Below, one piece after another: positions 26,603 through 35,308 of a stretch of 64,000 bases of DNA. The notes under the pieces are model-generated. The model was given only the letters and a program-made list of their open reading frames with translations. It ran no database searches and was not told where the DNA came from. The position numbers and the translations under genes were made by a program. The DNA lies in the NCBI RefSeq assembly GCF_001426265.1, contig NZ_LMDG01000037.1, forward strand, positions 1 to 64,000, written 5' to 3'. Positions within the stretch are counted from its first letter, which is position 1. Each line of letters begins with the position of its first letter. This DNA is from Rhizobium sp. Root1220. Lineage in GTDB: Bacteria; Pseudomonadota; Alphaproteobacteria; Rhizobiales; Rhizobiaceae.

Positions 26603-27451
26603 ATGACATCCTCTTCCGAACTTCCCCTTTTCCGTTTCGGCGTCGTCGCAGACCCGCAATATGCGGCTATTGCACCCCATGCCGGGATGGACCGCTACTA
26701 CGCCAACAGTCTAGCGAAGCTCGGCGATGCCATCGAGGTGTTCAATGGCGAGGACCTGAGCTTTGTCGTGACGCTCGGCGATATCGTCGACCGCGATTTC
26801 GATAGCTTCAACGACATCCTGCCGGTTTACGGGAAGCTGAAGCACGAGAGCCTCTTCCTGCTTGGCAACCATGATTTCTCCGTAGCGCCCGAGCATCTGG
26901 CGCATGTCGCCGCCCGCCTCGGGCTGCCGGCACCCTATTACAGTTTCGTGCGCCACGGTTGGCGCTTTGTCGTGCTGAACGGCAACGAGGTCAGCACCTT
27001 CGCCCCGCCGGAAGGTCATCCCAATCGCGATATCGCAGCCCGGAGGTTGGCGGAATTGCAGGCCATCGGCGCGATCAATGCCAACGCCTGGAATGCCATG
27101 GCAAGCGACGAGCAGTTCGCCTGGCTCGCCGACGAGATCGAGGCGGCACGCAAGGACAACCAGCGCGTCATCGTCATGAACCACTACCCGGTGTATCCGC
27201 CCGACCGGCACGACTGCTGGGACCGCGAGCGCATCATCGACCTGCTCTCGGCCCATGACCACGTCGCCGCCTATCTCAACGGTCACAACCACGTGGGAAA
27301 CTACGGCGAAACCGGCGGCTGCCACTTCGTCAATTTCAAGGGCATGGTCGACACCGAGACCGAGAACGCCTTCGCGATCGTCGAGATCTGGGCGGACCGC
27401 ATCGAAATCCGCGGCTTTGGCCGCGAGGACAGCCGCACGCTCGGGTTTTAG
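26603..27451 (+). CDS. metallophosphoesterase, Mn-ADPRibase-like
   Basis: 282 residues, no signal peptide. All calcineurin-type metal motifs are present: VVADPQY (Asp17), TLGDIVDRD (58-65), LGNHD (87-91), VMNHYPVYP (His193) and NGHNH (226-230). The ADPQY form and overall length match the Mn-dependent ADP-ribose/CDP-alcohol diphosphatase group. These cleave nucleoside diphosphate-X compounds in the cytosol. Substrate not proven. It stands alone and converges with the WYL regulator, the two stops overlapping by 4 bp. Confidence 0.82.
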   Translation: MTSSSELPLFRFGVVADPQYAAIAPHAGMDRYYANSLAKLGDAIEVFNGEDLSFVVTLGDIVDRDFDSFNDILPVYGKLKHESLFLLGNHDFSVAPEHLAHVAARLGLPAPYYSFVRHGWRFVVLNGNEVSTFAPPEGHPNRDIAARRLAELQAIGAINANAWNAMASDEQFAWLADEIEAARKDNQRVIVMNHYPVYPPDRHDCWDRERIIDLLSAHDHVAAYLNGHNHVGNYGETGGCHFVNFKGMVDTETENAFAIVEIWADRIEIRGFGREDSRTLGF

Positions 27452-28146
27452 CCGTTGGCGGCTGCTCGTTCGGTCCAGCCCGACGTCCAGAGATCCCGCA
27501 ACCGGTCGCCTTCACCCTTGAAATGGTCCTGGCCTATCTCGCAGCGCTCCACCCGGTCGCTGCGAAAATTGCGGATCGCCTGCCGCAGGTCGCACCAGGC
27601 GACGATGTTGGCGGTCTGCGAATAGTAGATGAGGGCAATTGGTCGAATGGTGCGCTCGCTGGCGCGGCCGCGCTCGTCGCGATAGTCCAGCGTCAGCTTC
27701 TGTTCGTCGCGGATAGCGCGTCGAACCACGCCGAGATCAAAGCCCGAGGGCGCCTGTGCGACTGATCCCCAGGCATAGAGCGCCTTGCCGTCCATCGCCC
27801 GCCGCAGGGGTGCGGGCACGGCGCCGGCGATCTTCTGGTTGACGCGTCTGGCGGCCTGCTTCAGCTCCTGGTCGCCGGTGCGCTCCAGCAGCGCCAGCGA
27901 CAGCACGATCGCTTCCATCTCCTCGATCGAGAACATCAGCGGCGGCAGGTCGAAGCCGGGCCGCATGATGTAACCGATGCCTCGGCCGCCCTCGATCGGA
28001 ACGCGCATCGCCTGCAGGGCCGCGATGTCGCGATAGATCGAACGCACGGTCACCTCGAGCGTTTCGGCCATGGCAGCCGCCGTCATCGGCTTACGGGCAA
28101 GCCGCAGAATCTGGATGATCTCGAACAGCCGAGAAGCCTTGCGCAT
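27448..28146 (-). CDS. WYL-domain transcriptional regulator (YafY-type)
   Basis: 232 residues. The N-terminal HTH (about 1-60) contains RKPMTAAAMAETLEVTVRSIYRDIAALQ. A WYL domain (about 135-205) has PIALIYYSQTANIVAWCDLRQAIRNFRSDRVERCEI, with Tyr-Tyr in place of W-Y-L as is common. WYL domains sense ligands, including nucleic acids or metabolites. It is divergent from the RhtB exporter at 28276, with an inverted repeat between them, so it probably controls that gene and itself. Confidence 0.87.
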   Translation of the reverse strand: MRKASRLFEIIQILRLARKPMTAAAMAETLEVTVRSIYRDIAALQAMRVPIEGGRGIGYIMRPGFDLPPLMFSIEEMEAIVLSLALLERTGDQELKQAARRVNQKIAGAVPAPLRRAMDGKALYAWGSVAQAPSGFDLGVVRRAIRDEQKLTLDYRDERGRASERTIRPIALIYYSQTANIVAWCDLRQAIRNFRSDRVERCEIGQDHFKGEGDRLRDLWTSGWTERAAANG

Positions 28147-28171
28147 TTTCTTGCCCTCACTGTCAACGCTC

Positions 28172-28189
28172 CTGACAATACACTGTCAG
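28172..28189. promoter_or_regulatory. candidate WYL-regulator operator
   Basis: CTGACA-ATACAC-TGTCAG is a perfect inverted repeat with 6-bp arms. A further half-site ACTGTCA lies at 28159-28165. It is 25 bp from the regulator's ATG and 87 bp from the RhtB start, the expected place for an autoregulatory operator. Confidence 0.5.
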
Positions 28190-28275
28190 TTGGGTCCGCG
28201 TATGGATTTTTCTATCGAATTGAAAATCAACAATGTCTGAGATTTATACCTCGGATCCTGCGACAGGCAACTGAC

Positions 28276-28914
28276 ATGACTTACAGCGAAAACCTCTGGC
28301 TTTATTTCACCCTTCTTTTCGGCATCATCATCGTTCCCGGCATGGACATGCTTTTCGTGCTCGCCAACTCGCTGACCGGCGGCAGGCGCACCGGCATGGC
28401 GGCCACCGCCGGTATCATGGCCGGCGGGGCGGTGCACTCGCTGTACGGCGCGATCGGCGTCGGGATACTGGCGACGCTTTTGCCGACGCTCTTCAATCCG
28501 CTGCTTTTCGCTGGCGCTGCCTACATGGCCTGGATTGGCTACAGCCTTGTCCGCAGTTCCATCGTTGTCGGCGCGGTCGATGCCGCCGGCGCCCGCTCCG
28601 GCTGGCGGGCGTTCCGACAAGGCGCTGCGACCTGCCTGATGAACCCGAAGGCTTATCTCTTCATGCTCGCTGTCTACCCTCAGTTCCTGAAGCCGACCTA
28701 CGGTCCGATCTGGGTGCAGGGCCTCGTCATGGGGCTGATGACGATGGCCACGCAGGCCGCGATTTATGGTACGTTGGCGCTTACGGCTGCACGAAGCCGC
28801 GCGCTGCTGATCTCGAATCCGCAGACGACGATTCTTGTCGGAAGGATCGCAGGCGGACTGCTGATTGTCGTCTCGCTTCTCACGGCGTGGCATGGGTGGC
28901 GTGTGCCGGCGTGA
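28276..28914 (+). CDS. LysE/RhtB-family amino acid exporter
   Basis: 212 residues with six hydrophobic segments. The family signature GIIIVPGMDMLFVLANSLTGGRRTGMAATAG is at about 17-47, and CLMNPKAYLFMLAVYPQF at about 120-137. Inner-membrane exporter of amino acids or related compounds. It is a paralogue of 17508-18140. It faces the WYL regulator and is likely its target. Confidence 0.88.
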   Translation: MTYSENLWLYFTLLFGIIIVPGMDMLFVLANSLTGGRRTGMAATAGIMAGGAVHSLYGAIGVGILATLLPTLFNPLLFAGAAYMAWIGYSLVRSSIVVGAVDAAGARSGWRAFRQGAATCLMNPKAYLFMLAVYPQFLKPTYGPIWVQGLVMGLMTMATQAAIYGTLALTAARSRALLISNPQTTILVGRIAGGLLIVVSLLTAWHGWRVPA

Positions 28915-29060
28915 GGAATGCCGTGCGAGACGGCCGGATGCACAGATCGGTTGTGATGTCACCCATTTGTTACTTCTTAGGTGATAGAAATTTGCCATGA
29001 TGCCACCGTTCCGCCAAGCGCCGGGCTTTGCGGATATTGTTATCGAATAGGAGTGGAGAC

Positions 29061-29507
29061 ATGAGACTGAAAGCTATCGCCGCGGCAGTGCTTGTCGCCG
29101 GGCTGGGGGTAACTGCTGCGTTCGCCGCCGAAGACGGTACGCATGACGCACGCATCGCGTTGATGAAGAAGATCGGTGGTGCCGCCGGCGCCCTCTCAGC
29201 AATCGCCAAGGGCGAGAAACCCTATGACGCTGATGCGGTCAAGGCTGCCCTGACGACCATTGCGGAAACCGCGAAGGTCTTTCCGGATCAATTCAAGCCG
29301 GGCACCGAGACCGGTGACAAGGAAGCCAGCCCGAAGATCTGGGAAAACATGGACGACTTCAAGGCCCGCGCCCTGAAGCTCTCCACCGACGCAAGCACGG
29401 AAATAGCCCAGCTCCCGTCCGATGCGGCGGCGGTCGGCGCTGCGTTGAAGACGCTCGGCGGTAATTGCGGCAGCTGTCATGAGAGATACCGCCTCAAGGT
29501 CGACTAG
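29061..29507 (+). CDS. cytochrome c' (class II)
   Basis: 148 residues from ATG 29061 (AGGAGTGGAG upstream). Signal peptide MRLKAIAAAVLVAGLGVTAAFA, then a four-helix-bundle sequence. The heme site CGSCH (136-140) sits near the C-terminus, as in cytochromes c' and c-556. It is a periplasmic electron carrier or gas-binding protein. It lies about 100 bp upstream of a membrane-anchored cytochrome on the same strand, which suggests they work in one electron-transfer chain. Confidence 0.87.
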   Translation: MRLKAIAAAVLVAGLGVTAAFAAEDGTHDARIALMKKIGGAAGALSAIAKGEKPYDADAVKAALTTIAETAKVFPDQFKPGTETGDKEASPKIWENMDDFKARALKLSTDASTEIAQLPSDAAAVGAALKTLGGNCGSCHERYRLKVD

Positions 29508-29605
29508 TCTCCGCAGCCTTCCAAATCGTGCGATCCGCTCCGGCCTTGCCGTCGAGGCGGATCGCTTTATGTGAAAAGATGCGGATCGGCAAAAGGGAGC
29601 GGCGC

Positions 29606-30520
29606 ATGGTCCGCAGGTTCATACGGTTTCTGCTCTGTCTCGTCGGCATCGTCTTCATCGGCGGAGGTGTTTTTTATTTCATTACGGCGCCCAACCCGCT
29701 GCCTGAAAGCCACTGGGCCGGCCTGGGGACGCCCGACACAAAGAATGGCGAGATGGTTTTCTGGGCAGGCGGCTGTGTCAGCTGTCATGCCACCCCTGGC
29801 TCAGAAGGTGACGCGAAGCTGACGCTCGCGGGCGGTCTCGCACTGAAAAGCCCCTTTGGTACCTTCCATGTCCCGAACATCTCGCCGGACGAGAAGGCCG
29901 GCATTGGCTCCTGGACGCTGGCGCAATTCGGCAATGCGATGAAACGCGGTGTGGCGGCGAATGGCGAGCATCTCTACCCGTCCTTCCCGTACGGCTCATA
30001 CACACGGATGACCGACAAGGACGTCAACGACCTGTTCGGTTACTTGAAAACCTTGCCGAAAAGCAGCAACGTCGCCCCGCCGCACGATCTGCCGTTCCCG
30101 TTCAACATCCGCCTCGCGCTTGGCGGCTGGAAATTCCTGTATTTCAATGACCAGCCACGCGTCGTGATCGCGAATGCCGACGATACGATCAAACGCGGGC
30201 AATACCTAGTGGAAGGTCTGGGCCACTGCGGCGAATGCCATACCCCGCGCGATTTTCTTGGCGGTTTCCAGAGCAATATGTGGCTGGCCGGCGCGCCGAA
30301 TCCGGAAGGGCCGGGCAGAATTCCGGACATTACACCCGGGTCGAAAGCCGTGGGCTCCTGGACCCAGGAGGATATCGCCAGCTATCTCGAAACCGGCTTC
30401 ACGCCCGATTTCGACTCCGCCGGTGGCTCGATGGCCGAGGTGCAGCGAAACGTCGCACATCTGCCCAAGTCTGACCTCGAGGCGATCGCCGCCTACCTGA
30501 AGGCGGTGCCGAAGCACTGA
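29606..30520 (+). CDS. membrane-anchored diheme cytochrome c
   Basis: 304 residues from ATG 29606 (AGGGAG upstream; earlier in-frame ATGs lack this). An uncleaved N-terminal helix (about 8-27) is followed by two cytochrome c domains with heme motifs CVSCH (57-61) and CGECH (208-212). It resembles the cytochrome subunit of membrane alcohol, aldehyde or gluconate dehydrogenases. Those usually have three hemes, and here I see only two. No dehydrogenase catalytic subunit is adjacent. It probably passes electrons between cytochrome c' and the membrane chain. Confidence 0.85.
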   Translation: MVRRFIRFLLCLVGIVFIGGGVFYFITAPNPLPESHWAGLGTPDTKNGEMVFWAGGCVSCHATPGSEGDAKLTLAGGLALKSPFGTFHVPNISPDEKAGIGSWTLAQFGNAMKRGVAANGEHLYPSFPYGSYTRMTDKDVNDLFGYLKTLPKSSNVAPPHDLPFPFNIRLALGGWKFLYFNDQPRVVIANADDTIKRGQYLVEGLGHCGECHTPRDFLGGFQSNMWLAGAPNPEGPGRIPDITPGSKAVGSWTQEDIASYLETGFTPDFDSAGGSMAEVQRNVAHLPKSDLEAIAAYLKAVPKH

Positions 30521-30728
30521 CAGGCGATATCAATCTATCTGTTGCTGCCAAGGCAATACATGCCGAGAGAGCCGGGCGCGCTTGTCGGCGGCCTATTGTT
30601 TTAGCAACTTCTTAAAAATGCCGCATTGCAGCATAGCATCAGGGACCGTGCGATCTGCATGTCTTTGACGAGCCTTCCGAGGTCCGTTTCCGAACGACGC
30701 CTAACACGTCTTCTGAAAGGATAACTGC

Positions 30729-31712
30729 ATGAATGGCCTGCAAGCTGCCCACCCAAGTAAAGTCGCTCCCGCAAAGGATCTGGAAACGATCGCCCGAAAG
30801 GGCGGAAGGCTCCGGCGAATGGCTGTACGAATACCGACCTACCTGGCCGATGTTCGCGAGAACCCCGCCTGGCTGCCGATGTTCCTGTTGGCGCGAACCA
30901 TGGCGGCGCGGCGCGCCCATTGGTTGACGGCGCGACCAAGCAATGGCGCGATCGAGGGACTTCCCACCATCTTCGAAGGGCTGGATGTAGATGCCGCCGT
31001 CGAGGCTTTGAGGCGGGATGGGGTTTTTCCAGGACTGGTGTTGCCGAACGCGATCACCAACGAGATAGCAAGATTTGCCGATGAAACGCCGTGCTTCGGC
31101 AATTTCGATCGGCGGATCGAGTTCCGGGCCTCCGAACACCGCGCCGCGGAGGACCGATGTGGCCGCCCGATTCTCAGCGGACATCACTTTGAGCGGGCAC
31201 TCGATTGCCCGGCGGTGCTGGCGGTCCAGCGCGAACCGTTGCTGTCCGAGATTGCCCGGCGCTATCTCGGCGCCCAGGCACGGCTGATTACAACACGCAT
31301 CTGGTGGAGCTTCCCGACGAGAGCCAGCGAGGCCGACCGGCGTCTCGCCTCGCTCGACAAATACCACTTCGATCTCGACGACTGGCGGATGCTGAAGTTC
31401 TTCTTCTATCTCGTCGATGTCGATGAAGGCACGGGCCCGCATGTCTACGTTCGCGGCAGCCACAACAAGCGGCGGGTGAAGCATCAGCTGACACTTTTGG
31501 TCGGGCATCCGGCAAACGAGATTCTGGATTTTTATGGGAAGGACAGCCCTGTGACAATGACGGGCGATGCGGGCTTTGGCTTCGTCGAAGACCCGTTTGG
31601 CTTTCACATGGGAACGGTTGCGAGGACGAAACCACGCCTGATGATGGAGGTCGGATTCGGTGTCTCGAAGGCCTCGCGGCGGCGTTTCCACGGCGAACCC
31701 GTGCTGCGCTAG
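30729..31712 (+). CDS. phytanoyl-CoA dioxygenase-like protein
   Basis: 327 residues. The Fe(II)/2-oxoglutarate facial triad is recognisable: His213 and Asp215 in KYHFDLDDW, His293 in DPFGFHMGT, then the Arg/Lys pair VARTKPR that would bind 2-oxoglutarate. FFFYLVDVDEGTGPHVYVRGSHN is typical of the PhyH (PF05721) double-stranded beta-helix core. The first 75 residues are a basic extension without a clear role. Substrate unknown. It is monocistronic. Confidence 0.78.
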   Translation: MNGLQAAHPSKVAPAKDLETIARKGGRLRRMAVRIPTYLADVRENPAWLPMFLLARTMAARRAHWLTARPSNGAIEGLPTIFEGLDVDAAVEALRRDGVFPGLVLPNAITNEIARFADETPCFGNFDRRIEFRASEHRAAEDRCGRPILSGHHFERALDCPAVLAVQREPLLSEIARRYLGAQARLITTRIWWSFPTRASEADRRLASLDKYHFDLDDWRMLKFFFYLVDVDEGTGPHVYVRGSHNKRRVKHQLTLLVGHPANEILDFYGKDSPVTMTGDAGFGFVEDPFGFHMGTVARTKPRLMMEVGFGVSKASRRRFHGEPVLR

Positions 31713-31734
31713 CGTCAGGCGGCGTGGGCTGTGC

Positions 31735-32313
31735 CTAGGCCGCCTTCAGCCGATGCTCGGCGCCGAACAGCAGGACGTACTGATCGAGTTCGTCCCCGCC
31801 GAGCCCGAGGGCGCGATAGATCTCTGCCGCAAAGGTCATCGGTGCCGAACCCGGGGCCGTGATCAGCCTTCCGTCGCGCACCGCCTGTGGCGTGTCCCGA
31901 TAGTGCGCCTGACCGGCATAGCCCTCGGCACCGGCAAGGAAGTCCGGTGCATTGCTGGTATGGGCAGCCGCATTGAGAGCACCAGCGCGTGCAAGTGCAA
32001 GCGTTGCGCCGCAAATTCCGGCTACGAGTGTTCCGTGATCGAGGAAGTCGTTGATGACGGGTTTCATGTCGGGTGCCTGTTCCGTCTCCCAGATCGTTCC
32101 GCCGCAGACGACAAGAGCGTCGAAGGCGTCGCCATGCAGCCTCTCGACAGCGGTATCCGCCGTCACCCGCATTCCGCCCATCGAACGCACTTCGACCCCC
32201 TGGGGCGTCGCCGTCACCACGTCAAAGCCGAAGTGGGAGCGCGCTGACGCCGTCAGCAGCGCAACCTCCCAGTCGGCGAATCCTTCAGTCAGCACGATAG
32301 CAAGTCGTGTCAT
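31735..32313 (-). CDS. DJ-1/PfpI-family protein
   Basis: 192 residues from ATG 32313 (GAGGAA upstream). The nucleophile elbow is AGICGATLALARAGAL with Cys101. The N-terminal EGFADWE contributes the partner Glu16, and VVCGGTIWE follows. DJ-1/PfpI members act as glyoxalase III/deglycases, amidases or stress chaperones; which one applies here is open. It heads the 3' end of a run of five minus-strand genes with a redox or stress flavour. Confidence 0.87.
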   Translation of the reverse strand: MTRLAIVLTEGFADWEVALLTASARSHFGFDVVTATPQGVEVRSMGGMRVTADTAVERLHGDAFDALVVCGGTIWETEQAPDMKPVINDFLDHGTLVAGICGATLALARAGALNAAAHTSNAPDFLAGAEGYAGQAHYRDTPQAVRDGRLITAPGSAPMTFAAEIYRALGLGGDELDQYVLLFGAEHRLKAA

Positions 32314-32351
32314 GGTCTTGTTCCTCAAGCAGGATGGGCGGTCACTGCCGC

Positions 32352-32846
32352 CTATGCCAGAGCCTGCATATAGCGCATGCCGGTGACCGGGCGAGGGACG
32401 AAGTCCATGTTCTCGTAGAAGCGATGCGCCTGCACATTGCCAGTGGCAGCGCTGACCGAGAGGTAGCCGCAGCCGGCGTTTCGAGCCGTCTCGCGAGCGC
32501 GATTGACGAGATGCTGTCCGACGCCGTGACCGCGATGGCCATCGCGCACGAAAAGGTGATGGAGATCCATGCCGCGCGTACCTTCCTGCGCCCTGTAGAG
32601 CGGCACGAGGATGGCGTAGCCGATCAGTCCGTCGTCGGTCTCGGCGACAAGCGCGGTGATCCAGGGCAGGGGGCCGAACAGATCGCGCTCCAACTGCTCC
32701 GCCGTCGATGCAGCGACATCGCCGTGGTGCCGGGCAAGCAGGGTGATCATGTCGCTGAGTTCGGGAAGATCGCGCGGCTTTGCGGTGCGGATATTGATCA
32801 CCGGCGGGCGCATCAATGAGACTTCGCTGTCTTCGATTTCAATCAT
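32352..32846 (-). CDS. GNAT-family N-acetyltransferase
   Basis: 164 residues from ATG 32846 (AAGGA upstream). The acetyl-CoA motif A is LHHLFVRDGHRGHGVGQHLVNRAR (about 95-118), with R/Q-x-x-G-x-G/A as R-G-H-G-V-G. Motif B is AHRFYENMDF near the C-terminus. Substrate unknown; the layout fits diamine or small-amine acetyltransferases. It lies 38 bp upstream of the PfpI gene on the same strand. Confidence 0.85.
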   Translation of the reverse strand: MIEIEDSEVSLMRPPVINIRTAKPRDLPELSDMITLLARHHGDVAASTAEQLERDLFGPLPWITALVAETDDGLIGYAILVPLYRAQEGTRGMDLHHLFVRDGHRGHGVGQHLVNRARETARNAGCGYLSVSAATGNVQAHRFYENMDFVPRPVTGMRYMQALA

Positions 32847-33042
32847 GGTCTTCGCGTCCTTGTGTGGTGTTCTGCCGTCAGGACGCTGCCGATACAACAA
32901 AGCCGCCTGACGGCGGCTTGTTGACAATATGATCTGTCCAGCCGCCCCTTACAGGTACAGCCAAAAATACGAGCTGGTGATGTGCGCGTTCTTGATCATG
33001 CAGGATACATTCTCCAGAACGCGCCGTTTGTCAATGGCTGCT

Positions 33043-33594
33043 TCACGCAGCGTCGGGGGATACCGCACAGCGCCCGTCTTCACAGCCGCCCGCGACTGCT
33101 TCGTCCGTTGCGTCGGAGACGGGTTGCGCGAGCGCCATGGCTATGCGGGCGCCGACCGCCATGTCGTCTTCAACGCCGAAAGCCTGATGCAGGATCGTTC
33201 CGTCGCGCCCGATGAGCACGGAGGAGGGCGTGCCGCGAAGGCCGTAGCGGCGCATCGTCACCGGGATATCGGAGGTGCCGTCCGCCCGGTCGACGCCGAC
33301 CGGCGACGTGATGCGGTACTCGTGGATAAATGCCTTCAGGGTCACAGGCGTCATTGCCGCATGGTGTTCGAAGACCGTGTGCAGGCCGATCACTTGCAGG
33401 TCGGAATTGGTGAACAGGCGTTCGATCCGCCGCACCTGCGGCAGGCTCTCGGCCACGCAGCCCGGGCAGAGCAATTGGAAGCTGTGCAGGAAGACAACCT
33501 TGCCCCGCAAGGCTTCGAGCGTGAGTGGCTTTGCCGTATTGAACCATTCGCTGACCGCAAGCTCGGGCGCGATCTGAATATTCTGCTTGGACAT
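33043..33594 (-). CDS. redoxin (AhpC/TSA-TlpA-like)
   Basis: 183 residues from ATG 33594 (AAGGA upstream). A thioredoxin-fold protein with CPGC at 43-46 (FLHSFQLLCPGC) and a cis-Pro region RGTPSSVLIGRDG. The C-terminal tail contains a second pair, CEDGRC. There is no signal peptide, so it is probably cytosolic. It likely reduces peroxides or disulfides. Its position two genes below a Cys-rich MarR regulator fits a thiol-stress role, which is inference. Confidence 0.8.
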   Translation of the reverse strand: MSKQNIQIAPELAVSEWFNTAKPLTLEALRGKVVFLHSFQLLCPGCVAESLPQVRRIERLFTNSDLQVIGLHTVFEHHAAMTPVTLKAFIHEYRITSPVGVDRADGTSDIPVTMRRYGLRGTPSSVLIGRDGTILHQAFGVEDDMAVGARIAMALAQPVSDATDEAVAGGCEDGRCAVSPDAA

Positions 33595-33750
33595 GTCACT
33601 GATCCTTTCGCGAGGTCGATCCATCCCGGGCGTGCATGTTGCATCTCATGCCGGCTGCGGAGTATGGCTCGCTGGTTTTCTCTTTTCGGATTGCCTGGAG
33701 AGGGGAACATGCCGGTTCGGCGATGGCAGCTGCCGAACCGGCGCCTTGCT

Positions 33751-34467
33751 TCAGTTGGCAGGGACCACCTTGCCGGGCAGGCTGAGATTGCCCGAGGCGA
33801 CCTTGAAGACGTTATCGACGCACAGCAGCGGTGAATGCAGGTTGCCGTTGATCTTGAGTCCCGCGGTAACGCCGTCATACGACGCCCCGGCAATGCCGCC
33901 GATCAGCTTCAGCGGAATCGAGACATCCACGGTATTGCCCTTGAGGGCCGTAGGATATTCGGGGCTATCGATCAGCAGCGGCACGCCGGGCCAGGTTTCC
34001 GGCAGCTTCGGCTTGGCGTCTTTCGGGATGTCGGTGACCTTGAGACCGCCGGCGCAGGCCTTGTCTTCATTCAAAACGACCCAATGCGGATGCCAGACGG
34101 AGCGGTTCTTTTTGCCGTAGGCGGCATCGTCGAAGTCGGGATGGAAGGTGACCGCCAGCGCGACGATACCCTGGTCTTTGTCGAAGCCGATATCGCCGCT
34201 GTTCAGCGATGTCGGCCACACATAGGCGTAGACACCCGAACCCTCGAATTTGCCGGTCGTCTCGGGCTTTTCGGCTCCGGCTTCACCACGCACGCGAGTC
34301 GAAAAAATTGCCGTGTCCTTGCTTGTCACGATACGCGTCTCGATGATGTCGAACGCTGCCTTCACGGATTCGCTCGCCTCTGCGGTGACCGGATGGGCAT
34401 TTGCGCTTCCTACCCAAAGGGAGAGCGCTCCGGCAGCGATGGCGCCGGTCAAAAGTTGCTTTAACAT
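33751..34467 (-). CDS. secreted protein, unknown
   Basis: 238 residues with AAGGAAAGCAAC before ATG. Clear signal peptide MLKQLLTGAIAAGALSLWVGSANA. The mature protein is beta-rich (VYAYVWPTSLNSGDIGF, VTFHPDFDDAAYGKKN, HWVVLNEDKACAGG) with two cysteines far apart. I do not recognise a family. It lies between the MarR regulator and the redoxin on the same strand and may be part of their regulon. Confidence 0.72.
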   Translation of the reverse strand: MLKQLLTGAIAAGALSLWVGSANAHPVTAEASESVKAAFDIIETRIVTSKDTAIFSTRVRGEAGAEKPETTGKFEGSGVYAYVWPTSLNSGDIGFDKDQGIVALAVTFHPDFDDAAYGKKNRSVWHPHWVVLNEDKACAGGLKVTDIPKDAKPKLPETWPGVPLLIDSPEYPTALKGNTVDVSIPLKLIGGIAGASYDGVTAGLKINGNLHSPLLCVDNVFKVASGNLSLPGKVVPAN

Positions 34468-34509
34468 GTTGCTTTCCTTCTGTTTTCCTTGTTGCCTGGA
34501 GAGTTTTGC

Positions 34510-35154
34510 CTATCCTCTTTGAAAGGCGTCCCAGGTGGCAGCCCGGGTTGCCGGATCGGCAGCTTCATGCTCGCGACAATCGATGCGAAACTCGCTTTGG
34601 CCGAAGGCCGCGTTCACGAAATCACAGTGGTGCGGCTTTACCGCACCGTTATGCAGGTAGGGCCGGAAATACCGGCAGGTGGCGCACATGCGCTGTATTG
34701 GAATTGCGTCGGCTTCCTGAAGATGCCGGATCATCGTCACCAGCGACATCAGAAGATCCTCCTGAGCTTGCGCCGGCAGGGCGCGTGCCGCGGCGGTCGC
34801 GGAGCCCTCTACCGTGTTGGCTGCGCTCAATGCCGCGCGCCCCTCTGCGGTGATGCCGATCGTGGCCGAGCGTTTGTCGTCTGCGGAGGTTGTCTTGGCG
34901 ATGAAGCCCTTTCGTTCAAGCGCCAGTATCGAATCTGTCGCCGTTGGCTGCGATACGCCGAGATAGTTGGCAATTTCCTTCACCCTTGAGATCGCTTCGC
35001 GCCCGGCAAGGTAATCAAGGATAGCGAGCTGCGTCGGCTTCAGGCCGGTTGCCTCGGCCTTTGCCCACTCATCGCTGCGCATGACCATTGCCAGCCGCGC
35101 GAGTCCTTCGCTGATGCGGTTCGAGATCGGAGTTGGGTCGTTCGGCGTTTCCAT
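34510..35154 (-). CDS. MarR regulator with C-terminal Cys cluster
   Basis: 214 residues. The winged helix spans about 38-105 (LAILDYLAGREAISRVKEIANYLGVSQPTATDSILALERKGFI). After the MarR fold a 55-residue extension holds Cys157-x2-Cys160, Cys177 and Cys193 in CATCRYFRPY...HHCDF...FRIDCREHE. That is a likely metal or Fe-S site, or a set of redox-reactive thiols. Ordinary MarR proteins end before this. A perfect palindrome lies 12 bp upstream of its start. The gene faces the beta-lactamase at 35309 and leads four same-strand genes. Confidence 0.87.
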   Translation of the reverse strand: METPNDPTPISNRISEGLARLAMVMRSDEWAKAEATGLKPTQLAILDYLAGREAISRVKEIANYLGVSQPTATDSILALERKGFIAKTTSADDKRSATIGITAEGRAALSAANTVEGSATAAARALPAQAQEDLLMSLVTMIRHLQEADAIPIQRMCATCRYFRPYLHNGAVKPHHCDFVNAAFGQSEFRIDCREHEAADPATRAATWDAFQRG

Positions 35155-35165
35155 GGGAGTTATAT

Positions 35166-35178
35166 ATAGGAGTCCTAT
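35166..35178. promoter_or_regulatory. candidate MarR operator
   Basis: ATAGGA-G-TCCTAT is a perfect palindrome with 6-bp arms, in the A+T-rich stretch between the MarR gene (start 35154) and the divergent beta-lactamase (start 35309). MarR proteins usually bind such palindromes to repress themselves and neighbours. Confidence 0.5.
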
Positions 35179-35308
35179 TTAAAATTCAAGAGATCCCTGA
35201 GTGCAAAAATTGTCTCCCAGCCCGGCTTCAGTGGGGCGCCTGATGCGACTCATGGCGGCCACAATCACGCTCTAGCCCTGAGTTCATTGATTCAGGGAGA
35301 GAGATTTT

